DNA of 64,000 nucleotides from Streptomyces sp. NBC_00102 (GTDB lineage: Bacteria > Actinomycetota > Actinomycetes > Streptomycetales > Streptomycetaceae), in the NCBI RefSeq assembly GCF_026343115.1, contig NZ_JAPEMC010000001.1, forward strand, positions 5,311,001 to 5,375,000, given 5' to 3'. Shown here piece after piece: positions 1 to 8,130 of the stretch. The notes under the pieces are model-generated. The model did no database searches and was not told where the DNA came from. It worked only from the letters and a program-made list of their open reading frames with translations. The translations under genes were made by a program, and so were the position numbers. Position 1 is the first letter of the stretch. Each line of letters opens with the position of its first letter.

Positions 1-122
1 CGGTTCTCCGGTACACCCGCAGGCACGTGGCGGACACCGGCCGGATCGTCGAGGTCGCCCACCCGATCGTGCGGCGGGCCGACACGACCGTTGTGGATTT
101 CGTCATCGAACTGGACGAGTGA
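1..122 (+). CDS. GntR-family transcriptional regulator, C-terminal fragment (UTRA domain)
   Basis: Only the last 39 codons lie in the window; the gene begins upstream of base 1 and stops with TGA at 120-122. The visible protein contains the stretches RYTRRHVADTGRIVEV and RRADTTVVDFVIELDE. These resemble the last strands of the UTRA effector-binding domain of GntR/HutC-type regulators, which typically ends with a 'D-TVVDF-I-L' beta strand. The DNA-binding domain would be outside the window. The assignment rests on family resemblance only; no regulated gene can be named. The adjacent HAD gene is convergent, so it is not obviously in the same operon. Confidence 0.6.
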   Translation, partial: VLRYTRRHVADTGRIVEVAHPIVRRADTTVVDFVIELDE

Positions 123-215
123 CCTCAGGAGGGTGCCACCTGCGCGGGCGGCGCGATGAGAACACGAGCGCCGTCCAGTGGGGGACCTCGGTCCGATCGC
201 CCGGCGACCGCTGCC

Positions 216-866
216 CTACTCCCGCTCCCCCCGCACCAGTTCCGCCACCTCCGCGAGGGAGTCGACCGACCAGTCCGCCGTGGCGCGGACGGACGGGTCG
301 TCGGCCCACCAGTGGCCCCAGGGCCCGCGCCGCAGGTGGGCGGTGCGCAAGCCGGCCGCGTGGGCGGGGAAGACGTCGTTGACCGGGTGGTCGCCGACGT
401 ACAGGGTGTTCTCGGAGCGGGTGCCCGAGACGCCGAGGACGCGGGCGAAGAACGCCGGGTCCGGTTTGGCGGCGCCCCACTCCTCGGACATCACCACGAG
501 GTCGGCGGGCAGGTCCAGGGCCCGCAGGTGTTCCCCGGCGCGGGCCGTCTGGTTGCCTGCGACGATCACGCGGACGCCCAGCTCGCGCAGCCCGCCCAGG
601 GTCAGCCGTACGTCCGGGTAGAGGTCCGACTCGTCCAGGTACTCGCCCCGGCCCGCCGCCTCGCGGGCCCGCCACTCGGCCTCGACGTCGAGGCCGGGAC
701 GGACCAGGCGCAGCGCGTCGGAGTTGTCGCGGCCCTGGGTCACCACCGCCCCCACCAGGGCGCTCATCGTGTGCCGGGGGACGTCCAGCCAGTCGGCCCA
801 GGAGCTCCAGTACCGGTTGTCGTTGGTCAGCGTCTCGCCGACGTCGAAGACGATGGTCTCGATCAC
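216..866 (-). CDS. HAD-family hydrolase
   Basis: Predicted soluble 216-residue haloacid dehalogenase-superfamily phosphohydrolase; the substrate is unknown. The N-terminus carries motif I as DVGET, where the second aspartate of the classical DxDxT is a glycine. A motif II-like VAGNQT follows, then motif III lysine in AAKPDPAFF and motif IV in YVGDHPVND. The order and length match the HAD subgroup with a helical cap (about residues 15-95). The start is taken as GTG at 864-866 because homologous HADs begin within a few residues of motif I; the reading frame stays open far upstream. It converges with the GntR fragment and is divergent from the csbD-like gene. The altered motif I leaves phosphatase activity uncertain. 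Confidence 0.8.
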   Translation of the reverse strand: MIETIVFDVGETLTNDNRYWSSWADWLDVPRHTMSALVGAVVTQGRDNSDALRLVRPGLDVEAEWRAREAAGRGEYLDESDLYPDVRLTLGGLRELGVRVIVAGNQTARAGEHLRALDLPADLVVMSEEWGAAKPDPAFFARVLGVSGTRSENTLYVGDHPVNDVFPAHAAGLRTAHLRRGPWGHWWADDPSVRATADWSVDSLAEVAELVRGERE

Positions 867-1070
867 CGGGCCGACCCTACTTCCCTTCCGGGCCGGGAGA
901 TTCCACCCCGAATCGTCGGGGAGTTCCGCGGGCGGACCGGCCCACAGCAGTGCGGCCCGGACGCCCGCCTCCCCGTTTCGCCCCGGCCCGGCCGGGCAGA
1001 CGCCGTCCTGCAGGCACTGCCGAGGTGACCTACGTTGGCAGTGCAAGGTTCGTCCATCCGAGGAGGCCCG

Positions 1071-1268
1071 ATGACTGACGGCAGCAAGGACAAGGTCAAG
1101 GGCAAGGCCAAGGAAGTCATGGGCAAGATGACCGGCAACCGCGGCAAGGTCGCCGAGGGCAAGGCCGACCAGGCCAAGGGCGCCGCGAAGGACGCCGTGG
1201 ACGACGCACGCAGGGACCTGCGCGGGAAGTCCGGCCCGAAGAACCCGCTGATCACCGACGACGAGTGA
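1071..1268 (+). CDS. CsbD-family stress-response protein
   Basis: A 65-residue, very hydrophilic protein rich in Lys, Ala, Asp and Gly, with repeated KxKGKAKE / GKVAEGKADQAKG heptad-like segments typical of the CsbD family (small general-stress proteins of unknown biochemical role). The ATG at 1071 is preceded by a strong Shine-Dalgarno AGGAGG at 1061-1066. A TTG further upstream at 1035 is in frame but has no such site. No signal peptide or membrane segment is visible. The gene is followed by a strong hairpin terminator and appears monocistronic. In actinobacteria such genes are usually under stress sigma factors; no such promoter is claimed here. Confidence 0.85.
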   Translation: MTDGSKDKVKGKAKEVMGKMTGNRGKVAEGKADQAKGAAKDAVDDARRDLRGKSGPKNPLITDDE

Positions 1269-1296
1269 GTCCCCCTGCCCACGCGGTACCCGCGTT

Positions 1297-1330
1297 CCGG
1301 GCCTCCGCCCCCACCGGGGCGGGGGCCCGG
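1297..1330 (+). terminator. Hairpin terminator after the csbD-like gene
   Basis: A 15-base arm (1297-1311) pairs with 1316-1330 around a CACC loop, with one T-G wobble. It lies 28 bases after the stop codon. There is no T-run, as is common in Streptomyces. Confidence 0.65.
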
Positions 1331-1459
1331 CGGCGTTCTCCGGCACCGTGGGCGGCACGAAAGCCTTCCCGCCGGGGTACGCAAGGCACGCAAGTAAACC
1401 GGATCGTTCCCTTCCGCTCCCTTGTCCGCGCTCCCCGGCGTACGGCACGGTGACCGGTC

Positions 1460-2797
1460 ATGGGACGCGAACAGTGGAAGAGGATCTGGGTCGGCTCGGC
1501 CGGGAACATGGTCGAGTGGTTCGACTGGTTCGTGTACGCGACCTTCGCGGTCTACTTCGCGGACGCGTTCTTCCCCGAGGGCAACGGGACCGCCAACCTC
1601 ATGAACACCATGGGCATCTTCGCCGTGGGGTTCTTCATGCGGCCGGTCGGCGGCTGGCTGCTCGGACGCATCGGGGACCGCCGGGGCCGCAAGGCGGCGC
1701 TCACCCTCACCGTCACGCTGATGTCGGCCTCCGCGATCCTCATCGCCGTCGCCCCGACGTACGCGGTCGCCGGGTACGGCGGGGTCGCCGTGCTCATGGT
1801 GGCCCGGCTGCTCCAAGGGCTCTCCGTGGGCGGTGAGTACGCGGCCAGCGCCACGTACCTCACCGAGGCCTCACGGCCCGACCGGCGCGGGTTCGCCTCC
1901 AGCTTCCAGTACGTGTCGATGACCGCCGGTCAGCTGATCGGGCTCGGGCTCCTCATCCTGCTCCAGCACACGCTTTCCGAGGAGGCCCTGCACGACTGGG
2001 GCTGGCGGGTGCCGTTCGTCGTCGGGGCGCTCGGCGCGGCCGTCGTCTTCTACCTGCGGCGCACCATGCTGGAGACCGAGGTCTACACGGAGTCCGGCGC
2101 CGCCGAGGACGCCGACCGGGGCACCCTCAAGGCCCTGTGGGCGCACCGGCGCGAGGCGTTCCTCGTCGTCGCGCTGACCATGGGCGGGACCGTCGCGTAC
2201 TACACGTACACGACGTATTTGACGAAGTTCCTCTCCAAGAGCGCCGGGATGGAGAAGTCCACCGCCACCCTCGTCAGCTTCTGCGCGCTCTTCGTCTTCA
2301 TGTGCCTCCAGCCGCTCGCCGGGCTGCTCTCCGACCGGATCGGGCGGCGCCCGCTGCTCATCGGGTTCGCCGTCGGGTCCACCTTCCTGACGGTGCCGGT
2401 CATGATGATGCTCAAGCACGCCGGGACGTTCTGGCCCGCTCTCGGCCTCTCGCTGCTGGCCCTGGTCGTCGTCACCGGCTACACCTCGATCAACGCCTGC
2501 GTGAAGGCCGAGCTCTTCCCCACCGGCATCCGCGCGCTGGGGGTGGCCCTGCCGTACGCCGTCGCCAACGCGCTCTTCGGCGGGACCGCCGAGTACATCG
2601 CGCTCTGGTTCAAGAACGCGGGCTTCGAATCCGGGTACTTCTGGTACGTGGCCGGCTGCGCCGCCGTCTCGCTCGTCGTCTACCTGGGCATGCGCGAGAC
2701 CCGCCGTCTCGACCTGCACCGCATCGGCGCGGGGGAGCCCGCCGTGCCCGGTCCGGTACGGCCCTCGGACGAGACCGGTGTCACGACCGCATTCTGA
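1460..2797 (+). CDS. MFS transporter, metabolite:H+ symporter (MHS, KgtP-like) family
   Basis: A 445-residue integral membrane protein with about twelve hydrophobic segments. The N-terminal GNMVEWFDWFVYATFA is the signature of the MHS branch of the major facilitator superfamily (alpha-ketoglutarate, proline/betaine and citrate symporters: 'G...EWYDF..Y'). Loop motifs GDRRGRK (after TM2) and SDRIGRRPLL (after TM8), and the RLLQGLSVGGEYAAS motif of TM4, support the family. The likely cargo is a dicarboxylate or small organic acid taken up with protons; the sequence does not decide which. The ATG at 1460 is chosen because the conserved helix begins 14 residues later. It is followed by the cimA leader region and probably has its own promoter. 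Confidence 0.88.
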   Translation: MGREQWKRIWVGSAGNMVEWFDWFVYATFAVYFADAFFPEGNGTANLMNTMGIFAVGFFMRPVGGWLLGRIGDRRGRKAALTLTVTLMSASAILIAVAPTYAVAGYGGVAVLMVARLLQGLSVGGEYAASATYLTEASRPDRRGFASSFQYVSMTAGQLIGLGLLILLQHTLSEEALHDWGWRVPFVVGALGAAVVFYLRRTMLETEVYTESGAAEDADRGTLKALWAHRREAFLVVALTMGGTVAYYTYTTYLTKFLSKSAGMEKSTATLVSFCALFVFMCLQPLAGLLSDRIGRRPLLIGFAVGSTFLTVPVMMMLKHAGTFWPALGLSLLALVVVTGYTSINACVKAELFPTGIRALGVALPYAVANALFGGTAEYIALWFKNAGFESGYFWYVAGCAAVSLVVYLGMRETRRLDLHRIGAGEPAVPGPVRPSDETGVTTAF

Positions 2798-2827
2798 GAC
2801 GGGCCCGTCACCGGGTCCGTGCTGTGC

Positions 2828-2842
2828 CAAACTGCTCCCGTG
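2828..2842 (+). promoter_or_regulatory. Putative -10 box and leaderless start of the cimA leader transcript
   Basis: The hexamer CAAACT at 2828-2833 is followed after six bases by the GTG (2840-2842) of a short open frame, with no Shine-Dalgarno between them. This geometry (-10 box 5-9 bases before a start codon) recurs elsewhere in the window and fits a leaderless mRNA. CAAACT is a weak match to TAnnnT. Confidence 0.4.
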
Positions 2843-2890
2843 TCCTCGTTGTCCACGATTATTGGCAGCAGGCGCGCCGGTCCGCAGTGA
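2840..2890 (+). CDS. Putative regulatory leader peptide of cimA (16 residues)
   Basis: Open frame GTG..TGA encoding MSSLSTIIGSRRAGPQ. Two consecutive isoleucine codons are both ATT (2858-2863), a codon rarely used in this GC-rich genome where ATC dominates, and a Leu TTG precedes them. The frame lies upstream of two small hairpins and a strong intrinsic terminator, all before cimA, an enzyme of the isoleucine pathway. This is the layout of amino-acid attenuation: ribosome stalling at scarce Ile-tRNA would decide whether the terminator forms. The peptide itself would have no other function. The function is inferred from layout only, but length, codon choice and context agree. Confidence 0.6.
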   Translation: MSSLSTIIGSRRAGPQ

Positions 2891-2895
2891 CGTCC

Positions 2896-2970
2896 CGTAC
2901 CACCACGTACGGCACGCTCACCGTGCCCCAGACCCGCGCGCAGACCTCTCGCACCCGCGAGGGGTTTTTT
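2896..2970 (+). terminator. cimA leader attenuator (two small hairpins plus intrinsic terminator)
   Basis: CGTAC (2896-2900) can pair with GTACG (2907-2911), and GGCACG (2911-2916) with CGTGCC (2922-2927). The two hairpins share base 2911 and are mutually exclusive at that point. The terminator is CCTCTCG (2945-2951), loop CACCCG, CGAGGGG (2958-2964), then six T residues (2965-2970), a rare canonical T-run for this genome. It lies about 100 bases before the cimA start and 55 bases after the leader-peptide stop, so it would stop transcription before cimA unless an alternative fold wins. I could not identify a convincing antiterminator strand by eye. Confidence 0.65.
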
Positions 2971-3073
2971 CGTTTTCCGGCCCCCACCCTGGCCTGGACG
3001 GCGTGCGCGGGATGATGGGGGCAAGTGGAGCCCGATCGTCCGGATCCACTCATCCGACAGGAGTCGCATCAGC

Positions 3074-4681
3074 ATGACCACCAAGGCCACCGCCACCGAC
3101 GACAGTTTCCATGTCTTCGACACCACCCTGCGCGACGGTGCACAGCGTGAAGGCATCAACCTGACGGTCGCCGACAAGCTGACCATCGCCCGGCACCTGG
3201 ACGACTTCGGCGTCGGATTCATCGAGGGCGGCTGGCCCGGCGCCAACCCCCGGGACACCGAGTTCTTCGCCCGCGCCCAGCAGGAGATCACCTTCGCCAA
3301 CGCCCAGCTCGTGGCGTTCGGCGCGACCCGCCGGGCCGGTGGCAAGGCCGCCGAGGACCCGCAGGTCAAGGCGCTGCTCGACTCCGGCGCCCCGGTGATC
3401 ACCCTGGTCGCCAAGTCGCACGACCGCCACGTCGAACTCGCCCTGCGCACCACCCTGGACGAGAACCTGGAGATGGTCCGCGACACCGTCTCGTACCTGC
3501 GCGAGCAGGGCCGGCGGGTCTTCGTCGACTGCGAGCACTTCTTCGACGGCTACCGCGCCAACCCCGAGTACGCGAAGTCCGTCGTCCGTGCCGCCTCCGA
3601 GGCCGGTGCCGACGTCGTCATCCTCTGCGACACCAACGGCGGGATGCTCCCCGCCCAGGTCCAGGCCGTCGTCTCCACCGTGCTCGCCGACACCGGTGCC
3701 CGGCTGGGCATCCACGCCCAGGACGACACCGGCTGCGCCGTCGCCAACACCCTCGCCGCCGTCGACGCGGGCGCCACCCACGTCCAGTGCACCGCCAACG
3801 GCTACGGCGAACGCGTCGGCAACGCCAACCTCTTCCCGGTCGTCGCCGCCCTGGAACTGAAGTACGGCAAGAAGGTGCTCCCCGAGGGCGCGCTCGGCGA
3901 GATGACCCGCATCTCCCACGCCATCGCCGAGGTCGTCAACCTGACCCCCTCCACGCACCAGCCGTACGTGGGAGTTTCGGCCTTCGCGCACAAGGCCGGG
4001 CTGCACGCCTCCGCGATCAAGGTCGACCCCGACCTCTACCAGCACATCGACCCCGCCCTCGTCGGCAACAGCATGCGGATGCTCGTCTCCGACATGGCCG
4101 GACGCGCCTCCATCGAGCTGAAGGGCAAGGAGCTCGGCATCGACCTGGGTGGCGACCGCGAGCTGGTCGGCCGCGTCGTCGAGCGGGTCAAGGAGCGCGA
4201 ACTCCGCGGCTACACCTACGAGGCGGCCGACGCCTCCTTCGAACTGCTGCTCCGCGGCGAGGTAGCGGGCACCGCGCCCCGCTACTTCCGCACCGAGTCG
4301 TGGCGGGCCATCGTCGAGGACCGCCCCGACGGCGTGCACGCCAACGAGGCGACCGTGAAGCTCTGGGCCAAGGGCGAGCGGATCGTCGCCACCGCCGAGG
4401 GCAACGGACCCGTCAACGCCCTGGACCGGGCGCTCCGGGTGGCCCTGGAGCGGATCTACCCGCAGCTCGCCAAGCTGGAACTGGTCGACTACAAGGTCCG
4501 CATCCTGGAAGGGCGCACCGGCACCGAGTCCACCACCCGAGTCCTCATCACCACGGGTGACGGAACCGGCGAGTGGTCGACCGTCGGCGTCGCGGAGAAC
4601 GTCATCGCCGCGTCCTGGCAGGCGCTGGAGGACGCGTACACCTTCGGTCTGCTGCGGGCCGGGATCGAGCCGACGGAGTAG
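3074..4681 (+). CDS. cimA: (R)-citramalate synthase
   Basis: A 535-residue cytoplasmic enzyme condensing acetyl-CoA with pyruvate to citramalate, the threonine-independent entry to isoleucine (or the homologous alpha-isopropylmalate/homocitrate reaction). The HMGL-like catalytic barrel begins with DTTLRDGAQREGI (about residues 16-28). It continues with the metal-site region GIHAQDDTGCAVAN and the GERVGNANLFPVV loop. A C-terminal regulatory LeuA-dimer domain follows (about 400-535, e.g. RILEGRTGTESTTRVLI). GIHAQDD and GERVGN are the CimA-type variants of the HTHND and GERCGN motifs of isopropylmalate synthase. The ATG at 3074 lies 13 bases after a GACAGGAG Shine-Dalgarno. Expression is probably controlled by the upstream leader peptide and attenuator. 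The next gene is convergent. Confidence 0.92.
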   Translation: MTTKATATDDSFHVFDTTLRDGAQREGINLTVADKLTIARHLDDFGVGFIEGGWPGANPRDTEFFARAQQEITFANAQLVAFGATRRAGGKAAEDPQVKALLDSGAPVITLVAKSHDRHVELALRTTLDENLEMVRDTVSYLREQGRRVFVDCEHFFDGYRANPEYAKSVVRAASEAGADVVILCDTNGGMLPAQVQAVVSTVLADTGARLGIHAQDDTGCAVANTLAAVDAGATHVQCTANGYGERVGNANLFPVVAALELKYGKKVLPEGALGEMTRISHAIAEVVNLTPSTHQPYVGVSAFAHKAGLHASAIKVDPDLYQHIDPALVGNSMRMLVSDMAGRASIELKGKELGIDLGGDRELVGRVVERVKERELRGYTYEAADASFELLLRGEVAGTAPRYFRTESWRAIVEDRPDGVHANEATVKLWAKGERIVATAEGNGPVNALDRALRVALERIYPQLAKLELVDYKVRILEGRTGTESTTRVLITTGDGTGEWSTVGVAENVIAASWQALEDAYTFGLLRAGIEPTE

Positions 4682-4738
4682 GCGGCGGCGACGGCCGCCC
4701 CGCGGCGCGCGGGACGGCCGCCGGTCGTCACACCGAGG

Positions 4739-6625
4739 TCACTGGAGCCGCCACTTCTGGTTGGCGGCCCCGGTGCAGCTCCAGATCTGGGCGCGCGCCC
4801 CGTTGGCCGTGGAGGCGTCCGTGACGTCGAGGCACTTGTTCGCCGCCGTGTTCACCACGTCCCCGGTGGTCGCGTTGTACGTCCACCGCTGGGCCCCCGT
4901 GCCGTTGCAGGTGTAGAGCTGGACCTTCGCGCCGTCCGCGGTCGACGCCGAGGTCACGTCCAGGCAGGCGCCCAGCGCGCGGATCGTGCCGTCGGACTGG
5001 ACCGTCCAGCGCTGCGCGGCCGAGCCGTTGCAGTCGTAGAGCTGGACCGCCGTGCCGTCCGCCGAGCTGCCGTTCGCCGCGTCCAGGCACTTGCCGCCGG
5101 TGCCGGTGAACGCACCCGAGGTGCCGGTCGAGGTGCCGGTGCCGGACTGGGTGCCGGACCAGGTGAAGGTGGCCGAGGTGTGGGCCGGCAGGGAGTAACC
5201 GAAGGTCGAGCCGCCCCAGTTGACGGTGAGCTGCTGGGCCGAGGAGCCGCCGTTGTAGGCGATCAGCGCCTTGGAGCCGTCGGTGTTGCGCCAGGCGACG
5301 TTCGGGACGGTGGAGCTGGCGGTGGAGGCGATCCGGGAGGCGCCGGGGCGGACGAACTTCGTCAGGTGGCCCATCGTGTAGTACTCGATGTTGTAGTCCA
5401 CCTGCCCGCTCCTGGCGTCACCGTTGTGGACCGTGATCAGCCCGTCGCAGGTGCCGCAGCCGCCGTTGTGCGGGCCTCGGTTCTGGTCCACCGCGAGGGA
5501 CCACTTGGTGACCGACTTCGCCCAGTTGCGGGTGTAGTCGATGATGTTGAGCATGTCCTCCTTCTGCTGATCGGCGATCCAGGTGCCGCCCGAGTGCTCG
5601 GTCTGGAAGGCGTCCATCGTGGGGTACTGGTTGTGCACCGCGGTCTGCTTGGCGATGTCGCCGCCGTAGCCGTGCCAGGCGACCCCGCCGAAGTTGGGGT
5701 GGTTGCGCACCGCCGCGTCGTCCACGGTCGGCGCGGCGTACGCGTCGTAGGTGTCCCAGTTCCAGTCGTGCGCCAGCACCTTGGTGGTGAGACCGGCGGC
5801 CTGGAGCTTCGGCAGCAGCTCGCTCTTGGTGAAGTACGCGAGCCCCGAGCCGTTCCAGCTCATCGAGGGGTAGCCCGAGCAGCAGGTCGGCTCGTTCTGC
5901 GCGGTGACGTAGCTCACCGGGACGCCCTGGGCCTGGTACGCCTGGAGGTACTTCACGAAGTAGTCGGCGTACGTGCCGTAGTTCTCGGCCTTCAGCCAGC
6001 CGCCGTTGAGCTGGCCGCTGTCCTTCATCCAGGCGGGGGCGGTCCAGGGCGAGGCCATCGTGGTGAGCGCCGGGTTGAGCTGCTTGGCCTGCTTGGTCAG
6101 CGGGAGCACGTCCGCGAGGTCGTGCGCCACCGAGAACTTCGCCAGCGTGGGGTCGGTCTGCCCGGCGGGCAGGTCGTCGTAGGTGTACCCGGTCCGCGCC
6201 AGGTCCGAACCGCCCATCGGGTTACGGACGAACGAGAGCCCGATGCCCTCCGTCGGCGAGAAGAGCTTCTTCATCGTGGCGTCCCGGGTCGCGTCGCTCA
6301 GCGCCCCGCTGCTCTTCATCAGCCAGGCCGCCGTGTCGGTGAAGGACGCGCCGCCGCCGGTGAACGTCTGGTACCGGGTGTTCTCGTCCACCGTCACCGT
6401 GGTGCCCGCGCTCCCGCTGCCCGCGGCGAAGGAGACCGGCGTCTGGGTTTGGAGGCCCCGGGTGACATGGCGGCCGCCGGAGTCGTCGGTGGTGGTCAGC
6501 ACGATGGAGACACTCTCGCCGGCCGCCTGGGCGGCGGGTGCCGCCAGTGCGGTGAGGCCGGCCGCGGCGAGCGCGGTCGCCAGGAGCGCCGTCGCCGTTT
6601 TCCGCGGTCCGTTCGATCGAATCAT
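4739..6625 (-). CDS. Secreted GH30-family glycosidase with C-terminal ricin-type (CBM13) lectin
   Basis: A 628-residue exoenzyme. A Sec signal peptide (about 1-36, cleavage after AQAA) precedes a glycoside hydrolase family 30 (alpha/beta)8 catalytic domain. The proton donor is the Glu in TAQNEP (about E245) and the nucleophile the Glu in QTEHSGG (about E343). A short beta domain and a Ser/Thr/Gly linker (about 480-500) lead to a beta-trefoil lectin with three QxW repeats (QRW, QRW, QKW). GH30 members include glucosylceramidases, beta-1,6-glucanases and xylanases; I cannot choose between them. The ATG at 6623-6625 directly begins the signal peptide. It is divergent from a LacI-type regulator, which may control it. 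It converges with cimA. Confidence 0.88.
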   Translation of the reverse strand: MIRSNGPRKTATALLATALAAAGLTALAAPAAQAAGESVSIVLTTTDDSGGRHVTRGLQTQTPVSFAAGSGSAGTTVTVDENTRYQTFTGGGASFTDTAAWLMKSSGALSDATRDATMKKLFSPTEGIGLSFVRNPMGGSDLARTGYTYDDLPAGQTDPTLAKFSVAHDLADVLPLTKQAKQLNPALTTMASPWTAPAWMKDSGQLNGGWLKAENYGTYADYFVKYLQAYQAQGVPVSYVTAQNEPTCCSGYPSMSWNGSGLAYFTKSELLPKLQAAGLTTKVLAHDWNWDTYDAYAAPTVDDAAVRNHPNFGGVAWHGYGGDIAKQTAVHNQYPTMDAFQTEHSGGTWIADQQKEDMLNIIDYTRNWAKSVTKWSLAVDQNRGPHNGGCGTCDGLITVHNGDARSGQVDYNIEYYTMGHLTKFVRPGASRIASTASSTVPNVAWRNTDGSKALIAYNGGSSAQQLTVNWGGSTFGYSLPAHTSATFTWSGTQSGTGTSTGTSGAFTGTGGKCLDAANGSSADGTAVQLYDCNGSAAQRWTVQSDGTIRALGACLDVTSASTADGAKVQLYTCNGTGAQRWTYNATTGDVVNTAANKCLDVTDASTANGARAQIWSCTGAANQKWRLQ

Positions 6626-6994
6626 GGGGGAACGCCCTTCTTCGGCACAGGGGTGGGGTGCTGCCGTCGATCGAGGCGTGAGTGAACTGCCCCCGACAGC
6701 CCGCGTCAAGGGGGTGCGTACGTACAAGAGTTGAAGGCATGAGCGCCCTCTCCTGTCCGCCGGACGGGTATGGATCAATCTCGACGTGAAGTATTGACGG
6801 CTCTGTTCGGGCGGGGTTAACTCCAGCCGCGACGCCGGTACCGGTTCCGGGACCGGTACCGCGAAGTGGCCGCTCCCCGGGCGGCTTTCGTGCTCGGCCC
6901 TGCGTCCCGGCGCGGCGAGAACCCGCCGGCCCGGTGGTGAAAACGGCTGTTGTGCCCCGTACGTCCCGTGTTCCGCCTGGTCAGGGAGGCCCCG
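6626..6994. other. Divergent intergenic region between the GH30 gene and the LacI regulator
   Basis: A 369-base region without a gene. It must contain the promoters for both divergent genes. It holds a perfect 9-base inverted repeat, GGTACCGGT (6837-6845) and ACCGGTACC (6852-6860), separated by TCCGGG. There is also a looser TCAAT...ATTGA pair around 6775-6797. Neither has the central CG of a classical LacI operator, so the regulator's binding site is not established. AGGGAGG at 6983-6989 is the ribosome site of the regulator. Confidence 0.5.
6837..6860. repeat. Perfect inverted repeat in the GH30/LacI intergenic region
   Basis: Two 9-base arms with a 6-base spacer. Because the flanking genes are divergent this is not a terminator; it is a candidate operator or a 5'-UTR hairpin. 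Confidence 0.45.
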
Positions 6995-7969
6995 TTGCGC
7001 GTCACCATCGCCGATGTGGCCCGTGCCGCCGGAGTCAGCAAGACCACCGTCTCGCGCGTACTCAACACCAAGTCGGACGTGGACCGTTCCACCGCCTCCC
7101 GCGTTCGTGAAGTGATCGCACACCTCGGCTACGTCCCCAGCTCCGGAGCGGTCGGCCTGGCCCGGGGCAGCAGCCGCACCGTCGGGATGCTGGTGCCCTC
7201 GCTGACCTGGTCCTGGATGGGCGACGTCCTCCAGGGCGTGGTGGACACCGTCGAGGCGGCCGAGTACGGCCTGCTGCTCTTCACCTGCAACCGGGGCGCC
7301 GAGTCCGTCCGCCGCTTCACCACCCAGGTCTCGGCCCGCGCCTTCGACGGGCTCGTGGTCGTGGAACCGGAGAACACCCTCGGCCACCTCACCGCGTTCC
7401 ACCGCAGCGGCCTGCCGATCGTGCTGATCGACGACCGGGGCCACCACCCCGAGTTCCCCTCGGTCGTGACCACCAACCACGAGGGCGGTGCGAGCGCCGC
7501 CCGTCACCTGCTGGCCGACGGGCGCACCCGCCCGCTGGTCCTCAGCGGGCCCGCGCACTACGGCTGCGTACGCGAACGGCTCGACGGATTCCGGTCCGTG
7601 CTGCCGGGCGCCCTCGTCGCCCAGGGCGACTTCACCGAACGCGGCGGCGAACGCGTCATGAGCGAACTCCTCGCCTCCAAAACGCCGTTCGACTCCGTTT
7701 TCGCGCACAACGACGTCAGCGCCACCGGCGCCCTGAGAGCGCTCCACGCCGCCGGGCGCCGGGTACCGGACGACGTCGCCCTCATCGGCTTCGACGACAT
7801 CCCGATGGCCGCGCACACCGCGCCCCCGCTGACCACCGTCCGCCAGCCCACCCGGGCGATGGGCGAGACGGCGGCCCGGATGCTCCTCGCCCATCTCGAC
7901 GGCAGGCCCGCCCCGGACGAACCGGTCGTGCTCCCCACGGAGCTCGTGGTCCGCCGCTCGGCGCCCTGA
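6995..7969 (+). CDS. LacI-family transcriptional regulator
   Basis: A 324-residue repressor. The N-terminal LacI helix-turn-helix and hinge (RVTIADVARAAGVSKTTVSRVLNT, then VRE..AHLGYVPS) spans residues 1-55. A periplasmic-binding-protein-like sugar-sensing core follows (about 60-320), with FDDIPMAAHTAPPLTTVRQP near the end, typical of the family. The start is taken as TTG at 6995 because an AGGAGG-like site lies five bases before it; an in-frame upstream start at 6950 would add 15 poorly conserved residues. It stands between the GH30 gene (divergent) and a GH3 beta-glucosidase (same strand, 161 bases downstream), so both are plausible targets. The effector is presumably an oligosaccharide. 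Confidence 0.88.
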   Translation: MRVTIADVARAAGVSKTTVSRVLNTKSDVDRSTASRVREVIAHLGYVPSSGAVGLARGSSRTVGMLVPSLTWSWMGDVLQGVVDTVEAAEYGLLLFTCNRGAESVRRFTTQVSARAFDGLVVVEPENTLGHLTAFHRSGLPIVLIDDRGHHPEFPSVVTTNHEGGASAARHLLADGRTRPLVLSGPAHYGCVRERLDGFRSVLPGALVAQGDFTERGGERVMSELLASKTPFDSVFAHNDVSATGALRALHAAGRRVPDDVALIGFDDIPMAAHTAPPLTTVRQPTRAMGETAARMLLAHLDGRPAPDEPVVLPTELVVRRSAP

Positions 7970-8130
7970 CCCCCACCCGGCGCACCCCGCGGCTTCGGAC
8001 GGCCGCACGCACCGGTACACCCACACACCCCCACGGGCTCCGGCCCCGCAAGAACCTCCCGCCCCACCCCCCTCGCCCCACCCGTACCGCTGCCGGACCC
8101 CCGCGCAGCCGAGACGAGAGAAGAGCCGCA

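Noticed and set aside
2820..3073. A T-box riboswitch in front of cimA
   Set aside because: No specifier loop, AG bulge or conserved T-box sequence is visible, whereas a leader-peptide layout is.
7734..7747. A second CebR/GH64-type operator (TGAGAGCGCTCCAC)
   Set aside because: It lies inside the LacI coding sequence, the right half deviates from the palindrome, and codon usage explains it.
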